DNA from: Polaribacter pectinis
GTDB lineage: Bacteria > Bacteroidota > Bacteroidia > Flavobacteriales > Flavobacteriaceae
Direction: 5' to 3'
DNA: 64,000 nt
Assembly: GCF_014352875.1 (NCBI RefSeq)
Contig: NZ_CP060695.1
Coordinates: 527,501-591,500, forward strand
Shown here: in pieces, positions 25,388-35,700 of the stretch
Layout of the letters: every line of letters starts with the position of its first letter
Position numbering within the stretch: the stretch's first letter is position 1
The notes under the pieces: generated by a model
Seen by the model: only the letters and a program-made list of their open reading frames with translations
What the model was told of the DNA's origin: nothing
Database searches by the model: none
Made by a program: the position numbers and the translations under genes

Positions 25388-27073
25388 ATGAGTATTCAAG
25401 TTTGGACGTGGATTTTAGTTGGAATAACATTTACACTTTATATAGGAATTGCAATTTGGTCGAGAGCTGGCTCAACTAAAGAATTTTATGTAGCAGGTGG
25501 TGGCGTTTCGCCATTAGCAAATGGTTTGGCAACTGCAGCAGATTGGATGTCTGCAGCATCATTTATTTCAATGGCAGGTTTAATCTCTTTTAATGGTTAT
25601 GATGGTTCTGTATATTTAATGGGTTGGACTGGTGGCTATGTTTTATTAGCTTTATTGTTAGCACCATATTTAAGAAAGTTTGGCAAATTTACAGTTCCAG
25701 ATTTTATTGGAGATCGTTATTATTCTAACGTTGCAAGAAGTGTTGCTGTTTTTTGTGCACTTTTAGTTTCATTCACTTATGTAGCAGGTCAAATGCGTGG
25801 AGTAGGTTTGGTGTTTTCACGTTTTTTAGAAGTAGACATAAATACAGGAGTAATTATAGGAATGATAATCGTACTTTTTTATGCTGTTTTAGGCGGAATG
25901 AAAGGAATTACATATACACAAGTTGCACAATATTGCGTGTTAATTTTTGCATTTATGGTTCCAGCAATTTTTATTTCTATTCAAATGACTGGAAATCCAA
26001 TTCCTCAATTAGGTTTTGGTGGCGCAGATGAAAATGGCGTTTATTTATTAGATAAATTAGACGGTTTGCATAGAGAATTGGGTTTTGCAGCATATACTTC
26101 TGGTAGTAAATCTACATTAGATGTGTTTTTAATTACTGCTGCATTAATGTTTGGGACAGCAGGTTTACCACATGTAATTGTACGTTTTTTTACAGTTAAA
26201 AAAGTTGCAGATGCAAGAAAATCTGCTGGTTGGGCGTTACTTTTAATTGCTATTTTATACACAGCTGCACCAGCAATTTCAGTATTTTCCAGAACAAATT
26301 TAATTGAGACTGTAAGCAATAAAGAATATGCAGAATTGCCAGAATGGTTTTCTAATTGGGAAAAAACGGGTTTAATTACTTTTGATGATAAAAATAACGA
26401 TGGTAAAGTTCAGTATTTGGCAGATACTTCAAAAAATGAATTAGTAGTTGATAAAGATATTATGGTTTTGGCAAATCCAGAAATTGCAGGTTTACCAAAT
26501 TGGGTAATCGCATTAGTTGCAGCAGGAGCATTGGCAGCTGCTTTGTCAACTGCTGCAGGTTTATTACTAGTTATTTCGGCATCAGTTTCTCACGATTTAA
26601 TCAAGAAAATGATCAATCCTAATATTACAGAAAAAGGCGAATTAATTGCTGCAAGATTAGCTGCAGTAGTTGCTGTTTGTGTAGCTGGTTATTTTGGAAT
26701 TAATCCGCCAGATTTTGTAGCAGCAACAGTAGCTTTAGCTTTTGGCCTGGCAGCAGCTTCGTTTTTCCCAGCCATAATTTTAGGTATTTTTAGTAAAAGA
26801 ATGAATAAAGAAGGAGCTATCTCTGGAATGGTAATTGGTATTTTACTAATGCTTTACTATATGATGAAATTCAAATTCGATTGGTTTGGTGGAGGTACAA
26901 AAGAAGATTGGTGGTTTGGTGTTTCTCCAGAAGGTTTTGGTACAATTGCAATGTTGGCAAACTTTGTAATTGCAATAGTAGTTTCAAGATGCACGCCAAA
27001 TCCTCCAGAAGACGTTCAAGAAATAGTAGAAAATATTAGAATACCAAGTGGAGCAGGAGAAGCTACACATTAA
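25388..27073 (+). CDS. Sodium:solute symporter, large subunit (ActP/VC_2705 type)
   Basis: A 561-residue SSS-family protein with about 13 membrane helices. Landmarks are STKEFYVAGGGVSPLANGLA, AADWMSAASFISMAGLISF, GTAGLPHVIVRFFTVKK and AALSTAAGLLLVISASVSHD. With DUF4212 beside it this is the acetate/short-chain-acid permease-like subfamily. A hydrophilic insert of about 60 residues (DDKNNDGKVQYLAD region) lies between helices. The pair forms one operon closed by the terminator at 27102. Confidence 0.92.
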   Translation: MSIQVWTWILVGITFTLYIGIAIWSRAGSTKEFYVAGGGVSPLANGLATAADWMSAASFISMAGLISFNGYDGSVYLMGWTGGYVLLALLLAPYLRKFGKFTVPDFIGDRYYSNVARSVAVFCALLVSFTYVAGQMRGVGLVFSRFLEVDINTGVIIGMIIVLFYAVLGGMKGITYTQVAQYCVLIFAFMVPAIFISIQMTGNPIPQLGFGGADENGVYLLDKLDGLHRELGFAAYTSGSKSTLDVFLITAALMFGTAGLPHVIVRFFTVKKVADARKSAGWALLLIAILYTAAPAISVFSRTNLIETVSNKEYAELPEWFSNWEKTGLITFDDKNNDGKVQYLADTSKNELVVDKDIMVLANPEIAGLPNWVIALVAAGALAAALSTAAGLLLVISASVSHDLIKKMINPNITEKGELIAARLAAVVAVCVAGYFGINPPDFVAATVALAFGLAAASFFPAIILGIFSKRMNKEGAISGMVIGILLMLYYMMKFKFDWFGGGTKEDWWFGVSPEGFGTIAMLANFVIAIVVSRCTPNPPEDVQEIVENIRIPSGAGEATH

Positions 27074-27101
27074 ATAAAAGTATTTTTTTTATTTTTTTGC
27101 T

Positions 27102-27135
27102 AATATGTCATACACTTTTGTATGGCATATTTTTT
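27102..27135 (+). terminator. Intrinsic terminator after the symporter
   Basis: AATATGTCATAC (27102-27113) pairs with GTATGGCATATT (27120-27131) with one G-T pair, six-base loop, then a T run. Confidence 0.8.
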
Positions 27136-27165
27136 GACTGTTAAATGAATCTATAAAATATATAA

Positions 27166-28932
27166 ATGCAACATCTACAAGATAAAAAAGAACATAAAAA
27201 GAAACCAAAAGTAACCTTAAAACAAGCTTTTAAAACCATTATTTGGCCAAGAAAAAACATAATCTTTGTAGGATTAATTCTTATAATTATACGCAGTTTA
27301 TCTGGTTTTGTTTTGCCGTTACAAAGTAAAGTGCTGTTAGATGAGGTTGTACCTAATAAAGATTATAGTCAATTATATACAGTAATATTTGTTGTTATTG
27401 CAGCTATTTCAATTCAAGCAATAACTTCTTTTTTATTGACAAAAGTATTAAGTATTCAAGCACAATATTTAATATCAGAATTAAGAGCGCAGGTACAAAA
27501 AAAGGTATTGTCTTTACCAATTAGTTTTTTCGATAACACAAAATCTGGCGCATTAGTTTCCAGGATTATGAGCGATGTAGAAGGTGTTAGAAACCTTATT
27601 GGTACAGGTTTGGTACAATTAATTGGTGGTTCATTTACGGCAATTTTAACTTTGGTTATACTCTTAAAAATGAATGTTTGGATGACACTTTTTACTTTTG
27701 TTCCATTATCAATTTTCGGACTTATAGCTTTAAAATCTTTCAAATATATTCGCCCGATTTTTAGAGCCAGAGGAAAAATTAATGCAGAAGTAAAAGGTCG
27801 TTTAACAGAAACTTTAGGCGGAATTCGTGTCATAAAAGCATTTAATGCAGAAGAACAAGAAAGCAAAGTATTTGAAGAAGGAGTGGATAATATTTTTCAG
27901 AATGTAAAGAAAAGTATGACAGCAACAGCAATTATGACAAGTTCTTCGACTTTCTTAATCGGTTTAGCAACCACAGGAGTTATGGGAATTGGTGGTTATT
28001 ACATGATGCAAGGCACAATGACATTTGGAGATTTTATTCAATTTACTTTTCTCTTGGCATTTATGGTGGCACCAATTGTGCAAATGAGTAATATTGGTAG
28101 TCAATTAACAGAAGCATTGGCAGGTTTAGATAGAACAGAAGAGCTAATGAATATGCCAGCAGAAGAAGATAATGAAGAAAGAAATATTGTGTTAGAAGAT
28201 TTAAAAGGAGAAATTATTTTTGATGATGTTTCTTTTGCCTATGAAGAGGGAAAAGAGGTAATAAATAATATCAATTTTAAAGTTCCTTCTGGCTCGGTAA
28301 CAGCTTTGGTTGGGAGTTCTGGTTCTGGGAAATCTACAATTGCAGGTTTATCCGCAACATTTTTAAATCCTAAATCGGGTAAAATTACTGTCGATAATCA
28401 AGATATGTCTAAAGTTAAATTATCGAGTTTTAGAAAATATTTAGGAGTTGTTTTACAAGACGAATTTTTATTCGAAGGAACTATTAGAGAAAACATTTTA
28501 TTTCCAAGACCAAATGCCACAGAAAAAGAATTGCAAAATGCTGTAAAAGCTGCTTATGTAAACGAATTTACAGACAGATTTGATGATGGTTTAGATACTT
28601 TAATTGGCGAAAGAGGTGTAAAACTTTCTGGCGGACAAAGACAACGTTTGGCAATTGCAAGAGCCATTTTGGCAAATCCAAAAATTATTATTTTAGACGA
28701 AGCAACGTCGAGTTTAGATACAGAAAGTGAAGCTTTAATTCAGAAAAGTTTGTCTGAATTGGTAAAAGATAGAACCACAATTGTAATTGCGCACAGGTTA
28801 AGTACCATTAAAAAAGCAGACCAAATTTTGGTTGTAGAAGCTGGTAATATTGTAGAAAGAGGAACGCATGATGAGTTGATAAAATTAGAAGGAAGATATT
28901 TCGATTTGTATACCTACCAAGCGAAAATATAA
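27166..28932 (+). CDS. MsbA-like ABC exporter (membrane and ATPase domains fused)
   Basis: The 588-residue protein has six membrane helices in its first 320 residues, then an ATPase domain with Walker A GSSGSGKST, signature LSGGQRQRLAIARAI, Walker B IIILDEATSSLDTES and the H-loop AHRLST. Such half-transporters work as homodimers and export lipids, lipid A, peptides or drugs. Nothing nearby fixes the cargo. A second paralogue lies at 58454. Confidence 0.92.
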   Translation: MQHLQDKKEHKKKPKVTLKQAFKTIIWPRKNIIFVGLILIIIRSLSGFVLPLQSKVLLDEVVPNKDYSQLYTVIFVVIAAISIQAITSFLLTKVLSIQAQYLISELRAQVQKKVLSLPISFFDNTKSGALVSRIMSDVEGVRNLIGTGLVQLIGGSFTAILTLVILLKMNVWMTLFTFVPLSIFGLIALKSFKYIRPIFRARGKINAEVKGRLTETLGGIRVIKAFNAEEQESKVFEEGVDNIFQNVKKSMTATAIMTSSSTFLIGLATTGVMGIGGYYMMQGTMTFGDFIQFTFLLAFMVAPIVQMSNIGSQLTEALAGLDRTEELMNMPAEEDNEERNIVLEDLKGEIIFDDVSFAYEEGKEVINNINFKVPSGSVTALVGSSGSGKSTIAGLSATFLNPKSGKITVDNQDMSKVKLSSFRKYLGVVLQDEFLFEGTIRENILFPRPNATEKELQNAVKAAYVNEFTDRFDDGLDTLIGERGVKLSGGQRQRLAIARAILANPKIIILDEATSSLDTESEALIQKSLSELVKDRTTIVIAHRLSTIKKADQILVVEAGNIVERGTHDELIKLEGRYFDLYTYQAKI

Positions 28933-28946
28933 TTTTATAACTTTGG

Positions 28947-29037
28947 TTTTTTGGGCGTTTTAACGGGCTTTACGCTACAATCTTTTGCCAGAAAAAGGCA
29001 AAAGGATTTCCACTGCAATCCCTAACGCGCATACTCA
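28947..29037 (-). repeat. Structured intergenic repeat, family A, copy 2
   Basis: Reverse-oriented copy of 1151-1243. Here the inner hairpin is perfect, CTTTTGCC (28982-28989) with GGCAAAAG (28997-29004). Loop and stem differences from copy 1 keep pairing possible, as expected of selection on structure or of repeated spread of a palindrome. It lies just behind the ABC exporter gene and may act as its terminator. Confidence 0.75.
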
Positions 29038-29080
29038 ATCCTTAAAAAAGGAATAAATTTTCTTAATAATAAATTCATTG

Positions 29081-29088
29081 TATTTTTG
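29081..29088 (+). promoter_or_regulatory. -7 element (TATTTTTG) for the DUF6503-like lipoprotein
   Basis: Exact TAnnTTTG match 53 bases before the ATG. No clear -33. Confidence 0.4.
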
Positions 29089-29141
29089 TAATTATCAAAT
29101 TTAAAAATCGACTTTATCATAAAATAAAATCAAACTAAAAA

Positions 29142-29906
29142 ATGAAAAAAATAATTTTATTACTAATTATTGCAGTAACAGTTTCTTGTAAAAATGAATC
29201 AAAAAAAGAAACTAAAAAAGTAAAAAATGTTGAGGTTAAAAAAGAAAATTTCCCAACAGAATTAGGAAAAGTTTTTGAAAAACACGGTGGAATTGATACT
29301 TGGAGAAAAGCACAGGTTTTGTCTTTTAATAAAGGAGAAGAAGTTCATACAGCAGATTTACATTCAAGAAAAACAGTAGTGAATTCACCAACATATTCTT
29401 TAGGTTTCGATGGTAAAGAAGTTTGGTTAGATGAAGAGGTAAAAGGTTCTTATAAAGGAAACCCAACTTTTTACTATAATTTATATTTCTACTTTTATGC
29501 AATGCCTTTTGTCTTGTCAGATGATGGAATTATTTATGATAAAGTAGACGATTTAGTTTTTGAAGGAACAAATTATCCTGGTTTTAAAATTTCTTACAAA
29601 TCTAATGTTGGTACTTCACCAGATGATAATTACATAGTGTATTACAACCCTAAAACGTATCAAATGGAATGGTTAGCATATACAGTTACGTTTAAGTCTA
29701 AAGAGCCAAGTGAAAAATTCAATATTATAAAATACAATTCTTGGGAAAACGTAAACGGATTACTTTTACCAAAAGCAATTACTTGGTATAAAAAAGATGA
29801 AAACGGAATTCCAACAGAACCTGCAAAACCGGCAACAGAATTTACATTGCCATTAATTAGCCAAGGTAAATTAGCAGATTCGTTTTTTGAAAATCCAGTA
29901 AAATAA
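29142..29906 (+). CDS. Lipoprotein, DUF6503-like
   Basis: A 254-residue product with lipoprotein signal MKKIILLLIIAVTVSC (Cys16) and a Lys/Glu-rich linker. The following globular part begins FEKHGGIDTWRKAQVLSF, which recalls DUF6503 proteins and LolA-like envelope folds with long antiparallel strands (GKEVWLDEEV, YPGFKISYKS, YYNPKTYQMEWLAYTV). It is expected to be anchored in the periplasm or outer membrane; the role is unknown. Confidence 0.8.
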   Translation: MKKIILLLIIAVTVSCKNESKKETKKVKNVEVKKENFPTELGKVFEKHGGIDTWRKAQVLSFNKGEEVHTADLHSRKTVVNSPTYSLGFDGKEVWLDEEVKGSYKGNPTFYYNLYFYFYAMPFVLSDDGIIYDKVDDLVFEGTNYPGFKISYKSNVGTSPDDNYIVYYNPKTYQMEWLAYTVTFKSKEPSEKFNIIKYNSWENVNGLLLPKAITWYKKDENGIPTEPAKPATEFTLPLISQGKLADSFFENPVK

Positions 29907-29915
29907 GTGTCTAGA

Positions 29916-29937
29916 AAACTGTGTCTATTTACAGTTT
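29916..29937 (+). terminator. Weak hairpin between convergent genes
   Basis: AAACTGT (29916-29922) pairs with ACAGTTT (29931-29937) in the short gap before the convergent NUDIX gene. There is no long T run. Confidence 0.4.
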
Positions 29938-29943
29938 GTTAAA

Positions 29944-30486
29944 TTATTTTAAAAGTGAAATAATTTTCTCATAAACAGAAACATAATATTCGTGAAACCT
30001 CGGGAGCAAAACGTTTTCGAGGTTTTTTGTGTCTTTTAAAACTTTTAAATCGAATAATTGTAAACCAGCAACTTCCTCAATTTGCATGGTTAAACTCTCT
30101 ACAGGAACTTTTAATTCCGCAATAAAAACATGATGATGTTCATTGTCTTGAATTCCGTTAGCATGTGAAACTTGATGAATTCTTGTGCCAATTTTAACCA
30201 ACTCTTTTTCTTGTAATTCAAGTCCAATTTCTTCAAAAACTTCTCTTTTTGCTGATGATAAAATTTCTTCTCGAGCAGCAACATGTCCTGCAACAGAAAT
30301 ATCCCACAAACCCGGAAATACTTTTTTTGTCAAGGCTCTTTTTTGAAGAAGTATTTTCTTGTCTGAAGTAAAAAGCCAAATATGCACAGTTGCGTGAAAC
30401 CAACCATTTTTATGAGCTTCCGATTTTAATGCCGTTTTTCCTGTTTGTTTTCCTTCAGGAGTTAAAATATCAATAAGTTCATCCAT
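29944..30486 (-). CDS. NUDIX hydrolase, isopentenyl-diphosphate-isomerase-like
   Basis: A 180-residue protein with a complete Nudix box from Gly67 to Leu89 (G-x5-E-x7-REVFEEIGL). The upstream NGWFHATVHIWLF and ILLQKRALTKKVFPGLWD segments are typical of the YfcD/IDI-like branch. These enzymes hydrolyse nucleoside-diphosphate-linked compounds; true isomerase activity cannot be assumed. It lies behind the M42 peptidase gene in the same direction, separated by an inverted repeat. Confidence 0.9.
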   Translation of the reverse strand: MDELIDILTPEGKQTGKTALKSEAHKNGWFHATVHIWLFTSDKKILLQKRALTKKVFPGLWDISVAGHVAAREEILSSAKREVFEEIGLELQEKELVKIGTRIHQVSHANGIQDNEHHHVFIAELKVPVESLTMQIEEVAGLQLFDLKVLKDTKNLENVLLPRFHEYYVSVYEKIISLLK

Positions 30487-30493
30487 GATAAAT

Positions 30494-30539
30494 AATTATA
30501 AATTACGAATTATTAATTAACAATTCGTAATTCATAATT
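30494..30539. repeat. Long inverted repeat between the M42 and NUDIX genes
   Basis: Two 18-base arms, AATTATAAATTACGAATT (30494-30511) and AATTCGTAATTCATAATT (30522-30539), match at 17 of 18 positions around a ten-base loop. It fills the gap of 60 bases. It may be an attenuating hairpin between the two genes or another palindromic repeat. Confidence 0.65.
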
Positions 30540-30546
30540 GAATATT

Positions 30547-31635
30547 TTATTCGAAATAAGAAAAAGTTTCTCCGTCTTTAATTTTTAACAACGTTTCATA
30601 AATCATTTTAATAACGTTTTCAACATCATCTCTATGCACCATTTCTACAGTTGTGTGCATATAACGTAGAGGTAAAGAAATTAAAGCAGAAGCAACACCA
30701 CCATTGCTATAAGCAAAAGCATCTGTATCTGTTCCTGTTGCTCTAGATAATGCAGAACGTTGGAAAGGAATGTTTTTTTCTTCTGCAGTTTCTGTAATTA
30801 AATCACGTAATTTTTGTTGTACAGCAGGTGCATAAGCAACAACTGGCCCTTTACCAATTTCTAAAAGTCCGGCTTTTTTTTCCTCAATCATTGGAGTTGT
30901 TGTATCATGAGTAACATCTGTTACAATTGCTACATTTGGTTTTATTGTTTGAGTAATCATTTCAGCTCCACGTAAACCAATTTCTTCTTGCACAGAATTT
31001 GTTATGTACAATCCAAAAGGTAATTCTTTTTTGTTTTCTTTTAATAAACGAGCAACTTCAGCAATCATAAAACCACCCATTCTATTGTCTAATGCTCTAC
31101 AAACAAACTTATCTCCGTTTAAAATATGAAATTCATCTGGGTACGTAATTACGCAACCAACATGAATTCCCAAAGCTTCTACTTCTTTTTTTGTTGCACA
31201 ACCAGTATCAATAAAAATGTTGTCTGGTTTTGGCGCTTCTTCTTTAGATTTATCTCTTGTATGTATAGCTGGCCAACCAAAAACACCTTTTACAATTCCG
31301 TTTTTTGTGTGAATATTTACAATTTTACTTGGGGCAATTTGATGATCTGAACCACCATTTCTAATCACATAAATTAATCCGTTTTCAGAAATATAATTTA
31401 CATACCAAGAAATTTCGTCTGCATGACCTTCAATAACTACTTTATATTTTGCATCAGGATTTATTACCCCAACAGCAGAACCATACGTATCTGTAATAAA
31501 CTCGTCCACATAAGGTTTTAGATACTCCATCCAGATTTTTTGACCTTCCCATTCGTAACCAGTTGGAGCTGCATTGTTTAGATATTTTTCTAAAAATGTA
31601 AGTGATTCTTTATTTAAAATTGATTTTTTTGCCAT
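30547..31635 (-). CDS. M42 family metallo-aminopeptidase
   Basis: A 362-residue cytoplasmic enzyme of the glutamyl-aminopeptidase/deblocking peptidase group. Expected metal ligands lie in EGHADEISW, CRALDNRMGG, SVQEEIGLRGA (Glu-Glu pair), IVTDVTHDT and near the C-terminus MHTTVEMVHRDD. These enzymes form large tetrahedral complexes that trim peptides. It is followed by the NUDIX gene. Confidence 0.92.
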   Translation of the reverse strand: MAKKSILNKESLTFLEKYLNNAAPTGYEWEGQKIWMEYLKPYVDEFITDTYGSAVGVINPDAKYKVVIEGHADEISWYVNYISENGLIYVIRNGGSDHQIAPSKIVNIHTKNGIVKGVFGWPAIHTRDKSKEEAPKPDNIFIDTGCATKKEVEALGIHVGCVITYPDEFHILNGDKFVCRALDNRMGGFMIAEVARLLKENKKELPFGLYITNSVQEEIGLRGAEMITQTIKPNVAIVTDVTHDTTTPMIEEKKAGLLEIGKGPVVAYAPAVQQKLRDLITETAEEKNIPFQRSALSRATGTDTDAFAYSNGGVASALISLPLRYMHTTVEMVHRDDVENVIKMIYETLLKIKDGETFSYFE

Positions 31636-31724
31636 TATTTATATATTTATAAAAGTTGATATATTCTTGATGAATGTAAAAATAAAGCGAATTTTTATGA
31701 TTTGCATTAAAATAATCACAAAAA

Positions 31725-31753
31725 AGTGTAACAAAAGTTGTTACTTTTACACT
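31725..31753 (+). promoter_or_regulatory. Operator-like overlapping dyads before the ABC operon
   Basis: GTAACAA (31728-31734) and TTGTTAC (31738-31744) form a perfect dyad around AAG. AGTGTAA (31725-31731) and TTACACT (31747-31753) form a second dyad on nearly the same centre. TACTTTTA inside it is close to a -7 element, so a repressor bound here would block transcription of the gene at 31788. Confidence 0.55.
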
Positions 31754-31787
31754 AATCTCAAAAGTAAAATCATTAAAAACCAAGAAC

Positions 31788-32675
31788 ATGAAGTTAGTAA
31801 TAGAAAATTTGACAAAGACTTATAAAAATGGTGTAAAAGCTATAGATAATTTAAGTATTGAAATTGGTACAGGAATGTTTGGACTGTTAGGTCCAAATGG
31901 TGCAGGAAAATCTTCTTTAATGCGAACAATTGCAACTTTGCAAAGTCCAGATTCTGGTTCTATAAAATTTGGTGATATTGATGTTTTAGAAGATAACATG
32001 TCTTTGAGAAAAATACTAGGTTATTTGCCACAATCTTTTGGTGTATATCCAAAAATGTCAGCAGAAGATTTGTTAGATTATTTTGCAACTTTAAAAGGTA
32101 TAGCTTCTAAATCTGATAGACAAAAACTAGTGAAAGAAGTTTTAGAAATAACCAATTTATATGATGTTAGAAGAAAACATGTTGCTGGTTATTCTGGTGG
32201 TATGAAACAACGTTTTGGAATTGCACAATTACTTTTAAATAATCCAAAGTTAATTATTGTAGATGAACCTACAGCTGGTTTAGATCCTGCAGAAAGACAT
32301 CGTTTTTTAAATGTTTTACGTGAAGTTGGTACTAATTGTACTGTAATTTTTTCAACTCATATTGTAGAAGATGTAAAAGAATTGTGTAATGAAATGGCAA
32401 TTTTAAATGGAGGTAGAATTTTAAATCATACAACTCCACAAGAAGCTACCAAAGAAATTGAAGGTACTATTTGGAAAAAAATAATTAGTAGAGATGATTT
32501 AGAAGAGAATGAGAAAAATTTCAATATTTTATCTTCAAATTACAATCAAGATAATACGTTAAATATTAGAGTTCATGCCACAGAAAAACCTGCGGATGAT
32601 TTTGTAGCTGCAACTCCACAATTAGACGATGTTTATTTTATCGCATTAAAACAAGATGAACCAGTTTTAAATTAA
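31788..32675 (+). CDS. ABC transporter ATP-binding protein
   Basis: A 295-residue ATPase with Walker A GPNGAGKSS near residue 37, Q-loop YLPQSFGVYP, signature YSGGMKQRFGIAQLL and Walker B LIIVDEPTAGLDP. It is of the ABC-2 (multidrug/bacteriocin) type. A C-terminal extension of about 80 residues follows the core. It is transcribed with, and lies 56 bases before, the permease-peptidase fusion and is its obvious partner. Confidence 0.92.
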   Translation: MKLVIENLTKTYKNGVKAIDNLSIEIGTGMFGLLGPNGAGKSSLMRTIATLQSPDSGSIKFGDIDVLEDNMSLRKILGYLPQSFGVYPKMSAEDLLDYFATLKGIASKSDRQKLVKEVLEITNLYDVRRKHVAGYSGGMKQRFGIAQLLLNNPKLIIVDEPTAGLDPAERHRFLNVLREVGTNCTVIFSTHIVEDVKELCNEMAILNGGRILNHTTPQEATKEIEGTIWKKIISRDDLEENEKNFNILSSNYNQDNTLNIRVHATEKPADDFVAATPQLDDVYFIALKQDEPVLN

Positions 32676-32731
32676 CAGAAATTTAATCTAAAAAAAAACC
32701 TATTCATCTAACAATCTAAACATCTAAATAA

Positions 32732-35700
32732 ATGTTTTCAACAATATTCAAACAAGAATTAAAATACTGGTTTAATAGACCAGCATTCTATATTTATGTA
32801 TCAATTTTCTTATTATTAGCTTTTTTCTTATCGGCTTCAACTGCTGGTTTTTTCGATTCTATAACAGCCACAACTGGCTCTTCTAGAATTGTAAACTCAC
32901 CAATTGGAGTTTCAGGCTTATTTAATGCACTTTCCATTTTTATATTCTTTTTATTTCCATCTATTGTTGGGGTTTCTATTTACAGAGATTATAAAAGTGA
33001 AATGCATACCATTTTATATTCCTACCCATTTACAAAAGCTAATTATCTTTTTGCTAAGTTTTTTAGTTCTATTGTAATTGTTTCTTTAATTGTTTTTTCG
33101 ATTGCATTAGGAATGATAATTGGATTCAGATTTCCAGGAACAAACCCAGATATTGTAGGTCCTTTTAATGCTGTTACCTACTTACAAACGTATTTTGTCT
33201 TTATTTTACCCAATGTTTTATTGTTTGGAGCTATTGTTTTTGCAGTAGTTGCATTTACAAGAAATATAGCAGCAGGTTTTATAACAGTTATTATTTTAAT
33301 GTTTGGGCAAGGAGTTTTAGAAAGTTTACTTTCTGAACCAGAACATAGAACTTTAGCAGCTATTTTAGACCCTTTTGGTTCAGCAGCTTCAAGTTATTAT
33401 ACTAAATATTGGACACCTTCTGAACAAAACGAATTACAGATTCCTATTAAAGAAATGATTATTTACAATCGTTTATTGTGGTTGGTAATTGCTACCTTAA
33501 TTTTTGGGTTGGTTTATAAATTCTTCACTTTTAGTCAGAATGCAATTTCTTTTTCATTTAGAAAACCAAAAGGAGAAAGAATTACGAAAACTAATTTTAG
33601 CGGAATTACAAGAATTACGCTTCCAAAAGTAGATTATAATTATTCCTTTTTTCAGAATTTAAAATCAACTTGGACCTTATCTAATATCGATTTTAAATAC
33701 ATTGTTAAAAGTTGGGCATTTATATCTATTGTATTGGTTGGCTTGGTTTTAATGATTGTTGGTTTGTCTGAAATAGGTAATATTTTTGGAACAGCAACAT
33801 TACCTGTTACTTGGAAAATGCTAAATATTGGTGGTGTTTTTACTGCATCTATAAATATTTGTACATTTTTATATGCTGGTATGTTGGTACATAGAGCAAA
33901 AATTGCCAAAGTAAATCATTTGGTAGATGCAACTCCAATTCCTAACTGGACATTGTTACTCTCTAAATTTATTGCGTTGGTAAAAATGCAATTGGTTTTA
34001 TTGGCAGTAATTATGGTTGCTGGTATGTTATTTCAAATGTATAATGGGTATTATAATTTTGAAATTGGTCATTATTTAACAGAACTTTATTTGTTAAGTT
34101 TTATTAGTTTTTTAATCTGGGCATTGTTGTCTATTTTTATTCAAACCTTAATAGGGAACCCATATTTAGGATTGTTTATATTATTGGTAATTTCTATTGG
34201 AATGCCATTTTTATCATTAGCAGGTATAGAACAATCTATCTTTAAATATAATGAAGGACCAGGTTTTAGTTATTCAGATATTAATGGTTATGGTTCTTTT
34301 TTAGCGCCTTATTTATCATATAAAATATACTGGTTGTTAGCTGGTACTATTTTGTTAATTGCTTCTTTTTTATTCTGGGTTCGTGGAATTCCGAGTTCAT
34401 TTGTAGAAAGAATAACGATTGCAAAATCTCGTTTTAAAGGTTTTGCTGCCATCAGTTTTATTGTGTTTTTTATCGCTTTTATTTCACTAGGATATTCAAT
34501 TTATCAAGAAACAGGTACAAAATCGAAAAGAACTTCATCTAAAGAGGCAGAATTGCAACGCGTAAACTGGGAAAAAACTTACAAAAAGTTCGAAGGTTAT
34601 GCGCAACCAAGAATTATTGCTGTTAAAACCGATGTAAATATTTTTCCAAAGAAAAGACTTTTTGATGCTTCTGGGTCTTATATAATGGTAAATAAAACTG
34701 CTGAAGAAATAGATAGTTTATTTTTAAATCATAATTCTTTAGAAAGTACTTTTGAATTTAATAGACCAAATACATTGGTTTTAGAAGACACTATTAATAA
34801 TTTTGATATTTATAAATTCGATAAAAAAATATTGCCTGGAGATACTTTGCAACTCTCGTTTTCGGTAAAAAGCAAGCAAAATACTAATTATAGAAAACGT
34901 TCTCCAGTTAGAGAAAACGGAACATTTATAAATAATTTTGAAATGTTTCCTTCTTTAGGTTATTCATCTCAAGGAGAATTAACGGATAATAAAACACGTA
35001 AAAAATACAATTTATCACCAAATGATTTACGTCCTCATCCATCAGATTCATCAGCTTTAGGAGATACCTATATTTCTAAAGATTCAGATTGGATCGATTT
35101 CGAAGCAACTGTTTCAACTTCTGAAGATCAAATTGCAATTGCTCCTGGTTATTTGCAAAAAGAATGGACAGAAGGAAATCGTAGATATTTCAACTACAAA
35201 ATGGACAGTAAAATTTTAAATTTCTACGCATTTAATTCTGCGAGATATGAAGTTAAAAAGGAAAACTGGAAAGGAATAAGTTTAGAAATTTATTATCATA
35301 AAGGTCACGAGTTTAATTTAGATAGAATGATGAAAGGAATGAAAGCTTCTTTAGATTACAACTCTAAAAACTTTAGTCCTTATCAACATAAACAAGCAAG
35401 AATTATAGAATTTCCAAGAACAGGAGGAAGCTTTGCACAATCTTTTCCTAATACAATTCCTTTTTCTGAAGGACTTGGTTTTATTGCAGATGTAGATGAT
35501 ACAAATGATGATGGTGTAGATTATCCGTTTGCAATTACAGTTCACGAAGTTGCACATCAATGGTGGGCACATCAAGTTATTGGAGCAGATGTTTTAGGAG
35601 CAACAATGTTGTCTGAAAGTTTGTCTGAATATGTTACTTTAAAAGTATTGGAACATCAATTAGGTAAAGAAAAAATGAGAACTTTTCTTAAAGAAGCTTT

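Noticed and set aside
27456-27866. Long open frame on the strand opposite the ABC exporter
   Set aside because: It is a mirror of the coding bias of the exporter gene; its translation shows no recognisable domain or start context.
31788-32675. ATPase as GldA partner for GldF/GldG
   Set aside because: It is directly coupled to the permease-M1 fusion and is 15 kb from gldFG, so the fusion is its likely partner.
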